64,000 bases of DNA from contig CP154955.1 of the NCBI GenBank assembly GCA_039621445.1, positions 10,032,241-10,096,240 of the forward strand, read 5' to 3'. The stretch comes from Euglena gracilis. Lineage: Eukaryota > Euglenida > Euglenophyceae > Euglenales. Under the pieces are notes generated by a model. That model saw nothing but the letters and a program-made list of their open reading frames with translations, was not told where the DNA came from and did not search any database. This document shows, piece by piece, positions 49,699 through 60,400 of this stretch (position 1 is its first letter; every line of letters begins with the position of its first letter). Made by a program: the position numbers and the translations under genes.

Positions 49699-52482
49699 TT
49701 GTGTGTGTGTGTTTGTTGTGTTTGTGTGTGTGTGCGTGTTTGCTGTTGTTGTTGTTGTGTGTGTGTGTGTGTGTCGTTTGCATTATGTGTGTGTGTTTGT
49801 TGGTTATGTGTGTGTGTGTGTGTGCGTGCGTGTGTGTGCGTGTGTGGTTTGCTGTGTGTGTGTGTGTGTGATGTGCATTGTGTGTGTGTGTGTGTGCGTG
49901 TGAGTTTGTTTGTTGTGTGTGTGGGGGGGTCTTCCAGTTAAGGTGTTGTTGGTCCACAGTAAACCCCCTCCCCCAACTATAACCCTCGCAGACACAACTC
50001 CCCTCAAATATAACCCCCCCCCCCCCGGCGTCCTGAAATGTCGCCGAAATATAACCCCCCGCCGCCGCCAGGGAAACGCTGACAGGCACTGCATCAAGCG
50101 ATGCGAGACGAAAAAAAATCCCAACAATTCCATCATTTTGTGACACTTTTGGGTCATAAATTTTACATGTTTTGTCCAAAAAAAAGAGTCAGCCATCAGT
50201 AGTCAGCTGGAAATTTGCCTAAAAATGATGAAAATTGAGCAAAATTGCACATACCCCTTTTGGCCACGGAAGTTTGATTTTCCCGCCCAAATATAACCCC
50301 CACCCCCATCAGGGTCTTGAAATTCCCGCCTGAATATGAAACCGGGGGGGGTTATATTTAGGGGGTTTATTAGCCGCAGGAGCACACAGTGCGGATTACA
50401 CATTATGGACGAGCCTCGAGCTGGGCTCACCCCCCAGTCGCTGGCGGTGGCGACTGTGGCTGTGGAATTGGCTGCCAACCCTTCGGTGCTACTGCTCAGC
50501 CAGGCTGCTATCCTTTCTGCACACGTGCACTGTCCCCCCGTTTCATGTACCCTATGGAGGGGACGGGGGGAAGTATGCAGTCGTCATACTCCCGGAAGTG
50601 CCCAAAAGAAAACGTGGCAAAAATGCAAGGGTTGAAAGAATTCAAATGTGACAACACGGAAAAAATGTGGGAAAAAACAAGGAAACACAGGGGTAAATGA
50701 CTTTTAACTGTCAGTCTCGAGATACCAATTAGCTGTTGCCACCTTGGCACTGTCCACCCAACCTGCCAATGTTGGTCCTGATACCAGCTGACCTGCAAGG
50801 CAAAACTTCTGTGGGGGGGGGGTGCTTTTGGATTTTTTTCAGTACAGGTTCGTGAACAGGGCAGCCACCAACCAGAAGAGCACTGAAGCCTTGGAAACAG
50901 GTAGATGGGCAATCCCATGCAGCACAGAGAGAGAATTTCTTAAGGACCCTAGGGGGGGTCCAACAGGGTTCAATATAAGGAGGGTGTACGTGGTTTAGGT
51001 GGGGGGTGTCTGGACCCCCCCCCCCACCTGCCAGGGGGTTCCAGACTGACCCCGGGGGTACCCTCCGAGACCCCCCAAAAAGGTCAATTTTTTTTCTTCC
51101 AGGGCTTTGCGCCGAATTTTTTTTGAGTTTTTGACAAAATTTTGCCTAAAAATGTGCCCAAAATGGCACTCTTGGCCATTTTGGGGGTCTAAAAATTTCG
51201 GCCCAGCGCTTGCCCTGGGAACGCAGGGGGGTCCAACCCCCCCCCCCCACAGCAAACTGGGCCAGAAGCGAAGTTAGCGCCAGCCATAAACGGATAAGAC
51301 GCCATTGTGCAGCTAAGGGGGGGTCCAGCCCCCCCTTCCCCTCACTTCCACCTGTCCTTATATCGAACCTTGGGGTCCAGCCAAGGTCGTGCCAGTTCGG
51401 GGGGGGGGGGGGGCTGGTTCAGGCGGTTGAGCGGTTGGGCAGTTTTTCTTTAACCCCCCCCCCCCGCATCATGAGGATGAGGGCTCTGCGGCGGACGACC
51501 TCACGACGGGGCTGGACTGGGCCGCCATGCAGCGGCTTCTGCCGGCACTGCGGGCCCTGCGGCAGGACGGGCGGGCACTGGTGCTGGCGGCCAGGGGGTG
51601 GCTTACAGATGGCGGAAGGTAACCCCCCCCCCCCAATAATCCCCCCGGGGTATTATTACTATTAATATTATTTTTTCCGCCTGAAGTCCCAGCCCTGGGG
51701 GGGGGTATTATTTGTGGGGGGGTTTTAACACCCCAAAAATTTCGAAATTTTTCGAAGTCCCACAGGACCCAAAATAGCACCCAAAACCCCTTTGGGATCA
51801 TTTATTGTCCTTTCTCGTGAAATTTAGCATTTTTGGAGGCCAGATGGTCCAGAAAATTCGATTTTTTTCCTTCGTTATTTAATTGGCAGAGATTGTGATT
51901 TTTCCCTACATTTTCCGGTCAATCTGGGTCGGCGGCCCGAAATGGGGGGGGTATTAACTCGGTTGCTGAAGTCGGACCCCGTGGGGGGTATTATTTAGGG
52001 GGATATTATTTGGGGGCAGGGTTTACCTCCCTCCCAGCGATTGTCGTGCCCGGGATCCTGTCAGGGCCCACCAGTACCCGAGACCTGTCATTGTACCTCC
52101 CACCCCCCCCCCCCCCCCGGCGCTTGGCCCGGGGATTGAAGGTAGGGCCAGGGGGCCAACCCTAGGGGCCAAGTTTTTGCACGTTAAGAATTTTGGCCGC
52201 CATGTGCAAAAGGTGGATGGCCAATTTTAGGGGGGCCAAGTTTGCATGTAAGGAGGACAGGGGCCAAGCGCCCGGGGGGGGGGGGGTAGGCAGTTGCCCC
52301 CCCCCCCCCCCGGGCGCTTGGCCCCGTCCTCCTTCATGCAAACTTTGGCCCCCCTAACGTTGGCCTCCACCTTTGCATACATTTATACATTAACAGTCTT
52401 ATTGTTAACAGGTGATTTTGTCCACCAAGGCTGCTTTTGTGTGTGTGTGTGTGTGTTGTGTGTGTGTTGTGTGTTGTGTGTG

Positions 52483-52515
<33 letters not shown>

Positions 52516-52617
52516 GTGTGTGTGTTGTGTGTGTGTGTGTTGTGTGTGTGTGTTGTGTGTGCGTGTGTGCGTGTGTGCGTGCGTGCATGCGTGTGTGCGT
52601 GTGTGTGTGTGCGTGCA

Positions 52618-52668
<51 letters not shown>

Positions 52669-53871
52669 GTGGGTGGGTTGGTGCGTGGTTGTGGGTGGGT
52701 GGGTGTGGGTTCCGCGACCCAGGCTGGGGGGGGGGTCTTGTTGGGTCGACCGACCCAGTCGGTCGACCCAACAGTCTAATGGACAGATGAGCCATATTTC
52801 TAAAATTTAAAAGGGTCAAAAAGTGACTAAAATGGTATACAGAACGCCAGAAATAGAGCACTGAGCAAGGTTTCGGTTTTTTTTCCAGCTAGAAATTGGG
52901 GTTTAATCCCCAAACTCCCGAACTAATTTTTGCCCCAGGCGCTCTGCACCAGAAGAGGAGGTGGTATAGGGTTTTGCTAGGATTCCACCAGAAAATCACG
53001 AAAGGGCACATTTTAAGCCAGAGACCCATTTGGCGGGGGCGACAGGGGGGGGGGGAACAATTTCTGGGCTGGGCAACACAAAAAAAATATAAATGCTAAG
53101 GGGCAATACAAAAATGCAAATTGTATGTAAACGGATCTTCTCCGAGTGTGGTCATTTCTGTTAGAAAGGAGTTGAATTTCTTTCAACCTCCTGTGGGGAG
53201 ATTTTACAGTTATCCCTCTGGGCACTTGTCACCCCCAAGTCACCCCCCCCCCACCCCTGCGCAACCCATCACCCTGGTGGCCCTTTTCGGTTCTTTCCCT
53301 CTCTCTCTATGCGTGCGTGTGCGTGTGCGTGTGCGTGTGCGTGTGCGTGTGCGTGTGCGTGTGCGTGTGCGTGTGCGTGTGCGTGTGCGTGTGCGTGTGC
53401 GTGTGCGTGTGCGTGTGCGTGTGCGTGTGCGTGTGTGCACGCGCGTGCGTGTGTGTGTGCGTGCGTGTGCGTGTGCGTGTGCGTGTGCGTGTGCGTGTGC
53501 GTGTGTGTGGGTGTGTGTGTGCTTGTGTGCTTGTGTGTGTGTGTGCGTGTGCGTGTGCGTGTGCGTGTGCGTGTGCGTGTGCGTGTGCGTGTGCGTGTGC
53601 GTGTGCGTGTGCGTGTGCGTGTGCGTGTGCGTGTGCGTGTGGGTGTGCGTGTGCGTGTGCGTGTGCGTGTGCGTGTGCGTGTGCGTGTGCGTGTGCGTGT
53701 GCGTGTGCGTGTGCGTGTGCGTGTGCGTGTGTGTGTGTGTGTGTGCGTGTGTGTGTGTGTGGGTGTGTGTGCGTGTGCGTGTGCGTGTGCGTGTGCGTGT
53801 GCGTGTGCGTGTGCGTGGCGTGTGCTTGTGCTTGTGCGTGTGTGTTTGCGTGTGCGTGTGCGTGTGCGTGT

Positions 53872-53907
<36 letters not shown>

Positions 53908-54445
53908 GCGTGTGCGTGTGCGTGTGCGTGTGCGTGTGTGTGTGTGTGTGTTCGTGTGCGTGTTGTGTGTGTGTGTTGTGTGTGTGTGCGTGTGGGGGTG
54001 CGTGTGCGTGTGCGTGTGCGTGGGCGTGTGTGGTTGCGTGTGCGTGTGCGTGTGCGTGTGCGTGTGCGTGTGCGTGTGCGTGTGCGTGTGCGTGTGCGTG
54101 TGCGTGTGCGTGTGTGCGTGTGTGTGTGGGTGTGTGTGTGCGTGTGCGTGCGTGTGCGTGTGGGTGTGTGTGTGTGTGTGTTGTGTGTGCGTGTGTGTTG
54201 AGTGGGTGTGTGTGCGTGTGCGTGTGCGTGTGCGTGTGCGGGTGCGTGTGCGTGTGGGTGTGCGTGTGGGTGTGCGTGTGGGTGTGCGTGTGCGCGCGAG
54301 TGTGTGTGCGTGTGCGTGTGCGTGTGCGTGTGCGTGTGCGTGTGTACGTGTGCGTGTGCGTGCGCGTGCGTGTGCGTGTGCGTGTGAGTGAGTGGTGTGC
54401 GTGTGAGTGTGTGTTCGTGTGCGTGTGGTGTGGTGTTGTGTGTTG

Positions 54446-54487
<42 letters not shown>

Positions 54488-57400
54488 GCGTGTGCGTGTG
54501 TGTGCGCGTGTGCGTGTGCGTGTGCGTGTGTGCGTGTGCGTGTGTGTGTGTGCGTGTGCGTGTGCGTGTGCGTGTGCGTGCGCGTGTGTGCGTGTGTGAG
54601 TGTGTGTGCGTGCGCGTGTGTGTGTGCGTGTGCGTGTGCGTGTGCGTGTGCGTGTGGGTGTGCGTGAGTGTGCGTGTGTACGTGTGCGTGTGCGTGTGCG
54701 TGTGCGTGTGCGTGTGCGTGTGTGCGTGTGCGTGTGCGGGTGTGTGTGCGTGTGCGTGTGCGTGTGCGTGTGCGTGTGCGTGTGTGTGTGTGCGTGCGCG
54801 TGCATATGTGTGGAGGCATGTTTGTCGTGAGCAAACAACATCACCCCTGCCACCGCCTTCTTAGATCTAATTCTCCCAGTGCACGCTTTCATTCACTCTT
54901 TCTCTGTCACACGCAGACAGCCCCCCACACACAACACACACGCACGCGCGCGCACACACACACACATACATGCACGCGCACGCACAAACACATACACACA
55001 GACACGCACACCCGCCCCACACACTCACACTCACAGACGCACGCATGTGCACGTTCATGCACACACACACACACACACACACACTTCCTGTTCTTTCATC
55101 GGGGTATTTTTATCTTCAAAAATTTTAATATAATCTAATGATCTAATTTAATCTAATATCGCTCAAAAAGTGTCCTGTTTGTGACCACAGCACATCGCGT
55201 TGGGTGATAAAACGGGTAGTATTCTATCCACGTGCGAATGATGCAACAATTCCCTGACGGTTGCATTTTCCCAACAAAGGAACAATTGCTGTTTTTTTGT
55301 GAAGCTGTTGGGCACAGTCGGAGATCAACCCCCAGCCAACCTCTGCCGGGCAGCCCATCAGCCCTCGCTGGACCTGCTGGCGCTGGTGGACACGCTGGTG
55401 GTGCTGCGGGGAGGGCGGGCGATGTGCGCCGGCGACGCCACCTTCGGCCAGGGCCGTGGGAGGCCCCAGTATGCAAATATATATTAATGTGTGCATGTAT
55501 ATAAAAGTATGTAAATACATATGGGCAGAACCGGTGTGGGGTTGGGACGGCGACTCGCGGGACACGTTACGCCGGCAACGGGTGGACCGGCCCAATTTGT
55601 ATGATGCAGGGGTCCCGATATACTTTTGCCAGGGGGTGGAGGGGGCAAGATTGCGAGGCAAATTCCCAACTGACAACCGCCACCGACTGCCAACAAACTG
55701 CTGGCGTTGCACCGCCGCTTGTGGGTAGGCTTCGACTACGTTTCCTTCCACTCTGACTTTCCCCTGTGGAATTTTTGACGTTTCCGCGCACATCACATTA
55801 AGGATTGGGGTTAGAGTCGGGGTTAGGGTTTGAAAAAAACTTAGGCATCATTTAAGTCGGAAAACTCAACGCAAATTTACTCCAATTTCGGCCCTGAAAG
55901 CAGGCCTAAATCCTGACCCCTTGTACCACTCCAAATAATATTGGCCATTTTTACTTGCTCGCCTCATCGAAACCTTAAAAACTCCCCCCCCCCTCAAATT
56001 TCCCCTCAACCCACACACCGGCGTGCCATGATGGCATGCCCACACATGGCGTGCCATCATTTTGCGCCCGGTTACACATAAATTCCTCCTTGCCCAGGGG
56101 CAGTAGTATGAGCGTGCCTATGTGCACGCTGGCATGGTCCGGCACGTACAACGCAGAATAACCAACGTACGCAGAATCAAGGCCAGTTGCTGAAAGGAGA
56201 GGAATCACCGTTTTTTGACATTCTCCAGTTTTCCCTCCTTTTTTTTTTTGCCTTTTGGCCTTTCCCCTTCACCCCAGAGCCAGAGCCCTGTTCCCGGGTG
56301 TGCGGAGCTGATTGACTTTCTGCATACCGCCTGGGGCTGGCTCGCAGTGCACGAAACCAGTGAGCCTTGAAAGTTCAGGTGGCTTGTGTGTTGTGTGAGC
56401 TGTGGGAGTTGTGTTGCGCGCAGAGGGGAGGGCGGGGTTTGCTAAACCGGAGGGTGTGTGGGTTCGAGGAGGGGGTGTCCTCCCCCCTCGTGCCGTCCTG
56501 GACCAGAGGGGGTACCAGGGACCCCCCATACAGGTCAAAATTTCCCTTCCGGCGCTTTGTGCCGGAGTGTTTTTTTTTTTGCGTTCCCCAGGGCATTTGC
56601 CTCATTTTTTGGGCACGCGTGCCCAAAAAGTGCGAATTTTTGTTGACCGAGAGCGCCCCCGAATCAGGTATTTTTTTAAGTTTGGACCCCCGGGGTGGGG
56701 GGAGGGGGGGGGTAGGGTGGGTGGGTCCGCCGGACCCCCTCCCCCCCCGGGGGTGGGTCCCCCCCGGAGGGGGGTGGTATATACTTTTCGGCGCCGCAGG
56801 CGCCGAAAAAATTCTATTTTTAGCACTTTTCGCGATTTTTCGGCCATTTTTTGTGGGTCCCCCGGACCCCCCTCCCCCCCCCCCCCCCGGGGCCCCCCCC
56901 AAGGGGGGGGGTGGGGGGCGGGGGACCCCCCCCGGTCTTAAAAAAAACCCCTGCCCCGAATCCCCCCCCACCCCTGCGGCGTGAAGCCGTAAGGGTGCCT
57001 TTCCTCAGCATACCTACCCCCCCCCCCCCCCGGGAAACTGTCATGCCCGAGAACCTGTCAGGGTCCCGCCCGGGAAACTGTCAGGGTCCCCGGTACCGGC
57101 CAACCTGTCATGATAGGAAGTTGTCAGGGTCCCCGGTACCGGCCAACCTGTCAGGTGACATTTTCCCGGGGGGGGGGTAGGTAGGGTTCTCCGGCCCCCG
57201 GCTTCGCGCCACCCCAACGCCATCCCGGAGGTGCCCCGCTACCGCGCCGAGCAGAACGCCGTGCACTGGATTCTGAGCCTCCTCCGCGACCGGGAGGTGG
57301 ACGTGGTGGAGCAGTATGAGCGCAGCGCGCTGTGGGCCACGAACGCCCATGCAGGCCGGGGGCACCGCAGCCGAGAGCATCGTTTTTTTTTGTCTTTCTT

Positions 57401-60400
57401 GATGCAGAAATGGCGAAGCACAGCTTTATTGACCCCAAGATAGCTGGATAGATAGGGTAACCCCTCCATTTGCACTGACGGGTCGGTATGTCATTTTCAC
57501 ATTCCTTGAAATTCCAGGGGATGCTAAATGAGGGAGTCGGTATAAATGAGTCATGGTGCTCAACTGGGGACTGGAGGGGGGGCAGGGACGAGGCGATGTG
57601 CATTCATCCTCTTCCTGGTTTGTCGTCCAGCCCCAATGAACAACAGTCCATTTTAATTTTTTTTTTTAAAAAGGAGGCACTCGGGGAGGCTTTTTGTGTT
57701 TACCGTGACCTCCTTGCTCTTTTTTTTTGTGCTTTGCCTTTGCGTGCATCGGATGCAAGAGAGGGGTCGGTATAACTGGAATTTCCCCCTGATTTTTCAG
57801 GGAGGGTTGGTATAAATGGGGGGAGTTGGTATAAAAGGGGGGTCGTTCTAAATGGGGGGGTCAGAGAGCAGGCTTCTTTTTACGTCAGCAGACCCCCCCC
57901 CCCGGGGGGGGGGGGGGGTGGGTGGGGGGGTGGGGGCCGGACCCCCCCTGGGGGGGGGGTCCCGCGCCGGAGGCGCCGGGTATACCTTTTCGGCGCGAAG
58001 CGCCGAAATTTTTTGAAAATTGCGTTTAACGGGTGCGATTTTGGGGGGGGGTGCCCCCGGGGGTTCTAAAAAGAAGACAGTTATAGAGAGATATTTAGTA
58101 AAGGGTTGGTGACCTGGGGGGGTGGGTCTGGCACCCCCCCCCCCCAGGGTTAGGGGGGTCTGACTGAGTGGGCACCCGAGGATTTTTCCTTCTATTTTCG
58201 GCGACTTGTGGCATTTGGACCCGGAAATTGACTCCCTCCCCCCTCAAAAAGTAGGTTCCCCCAACTCGGGGTCCCCAACCTCCCCCCTGCTGACCCTCCA
58301 GCCCCCCCCCATGTCCAAAATGTGACCCACATCCTGGTTGGGGGCACTATTTTGGTAATAATATCTCCCCTCCCCCCTGGTCCTTGGACATGGGGGGGTT
58401 GGATACTTTTTCTCCGTTGTCAAGCAGGAGTTTTGTACGTGGCATCGCAGTTGTTGAAATCGTGGCCTGCTCGAGCGTCCCCCATGGGGGGCGAGGGGAA
58501 TGCAAAGGCCATGGGCTGCTGCTTGCCTGCCTCACTCCCGTAGGGGGGGGCAGGCTTCTTTTTGTCAGGTATCAGCGAGCCGGCCGGCCTGTTAGGCGAT
58601 GGTTCCCGTTCCCCTTGGGTAGGGTGGGATGGGGGACCTTGGTTTGATGGGATTGGTTGTCCACCCCCCCCCCCCCAACCCCATCCCCAGCCTGTCCCCG
58701 GCGGCTGGAGGCGGCCGCCGCCCCAGACCCCGCTGCTGCGGACCCGGTGGCCGCGGTGGGGCCGCAAGCGTACCAGGCGTCCCGCCCCCGGCAGTTCGCC
58801 CTGCTGCTGCAGAAGTGGGGCCAGCCGGCTCTGACCCCTTTCTCTGGGGAGACGGCTGCTGTCGCGCCCAGGCAAAAAAAAAAGCAAGCGCAGGTGCTGC
58901 ACAAGGGGCTCACGCACCACACAGCACCATAGGGCACCACACAGCACCATAGGGCACCGCACAGCACCATAGGGCACCGCACAGCACCACACAGCATCAC
59001 ACACAGCACCGCACACAGCATCACGCACAGCACCGCACACAGCACCACACAGCACACCACAGCTCTGCACTGTCCGCACATGACACTCTCCAAATGACGC
59101 CACAACCAGGCAATGCAAAACAAAAACCACACAGCAGACATCCCGGTGCAACACACACCTGGGCCACCCCTGCTCCATGGCTGCCTGTTTTTTTTCTCCT
59201 TTCGAAAGGGCGGGTGGCTGCTGGTGGGGAAAGGGGGTTGCAAAAATGGCCGAACCAAGGCGATTAAAACGAGCCTAGGTTTTGTGCACATTAACCTGCA
59301 GGTTTCCCCCAACAAACATAACCGGACATAACAAACACAACAAACATAACAAGCATAACCGTATTTTTTTTTTTAAAGCTTCATGACCCGGGGGTGGGCG
59401 GTCCCGGCCCCGGCCCTCGGTCCCGGATGAGCCGCCCCCCCCCCCCCCCAGGGGGGGCAGGCCGAGTGGGTACCCCGCTGGAGGTGGGTGTTTCCTCTAT
59501 TTTCTGCTTCGGCGCGAAGCGCGAAAATTTTTTGGACCTCAAATTGACCCCCCCCCAAAAGCGGGTCCCCCGACCCCTCCCCCCCTGAGGGCCCCCCAGG
59601 TGGCGGGCGGGTGGGTGGGTCCCCCCCCCTAGAAAAAACCTCTGGCGCACAATCAGGTGGGCCCCAAAGGTGGCAGATTTCAGGGCCACCACCGTTATTT
59701 TCTTTTTCAGAACGGTCCCCTCCAGAAGAAGGATTCCCTTCCCAGGGCAGATCGGGTGCCAGACCCCCCGGGGCTCCAAAGAAGGCCGACCTCTGGTTGC
59801 CCAAAGGCGGCTGCAGCCGGCCGCATCCACTGGCGGTGCCGCGTGTACAATTGGTCCCGCCTGGCGACGTCCGTGATGCTGGGGCTGGTGGTGGGCAGCG
59901 CCTTCTGGCAGATTCAAGTGACGGACCAGCAGTCTGCCCCGGCCGCCGCTGAGCTGGGGGGCTGTGGGTTGGCTGTGTCTCCCTCCCCTCCCTTCCGCTC
60001 CTCCCCTCCTGGAGGTACCTACGGTCGACTGTTTGCCGACCTGGGCCGACCAGCCGTTCCTGTTTCTGTCATTTTTCCGAAGAAATTTATTATTTTGCTC
60101 CACCACAGGAAAACAGTTCTGCACCGTGACCATTGCGGCAAAAAAAATTCTTGTGCTGTGGCTGCCATGGCAGACAACCTGGTTCATGCCGCGACCATGA
60201 CTTTTCTTTGCACCATGGCACCGCAGCACACCAAGATGGGAAGTTGCCCCCAGAAGGTAAAGAAAAGAAAATTTGATTTGGGGGCCCTACTTCCCTCTGC
60301 CACAGGATCAATCTGCTCTAGGGGTGTCCAAAGTCTTCAATGGTCAAGGATGCCCCACGGACACCCTCCTTATTCAGGGGGGGAAAGCATTTTTTTTGTG

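Noticed and set aside
53121-54892. Open frames of 290-550 codons (Val-Cys, Arg-Val, His-Thr repeats)
   Set aside because: They are translations of TG/TGTGCG arrays on both strands.
51620-55350. GTAACC at the tip of the family J element as donor for segment 27
   Set aside because: It would add at least eight residues between LVLAA and HQPS, where the family has none.
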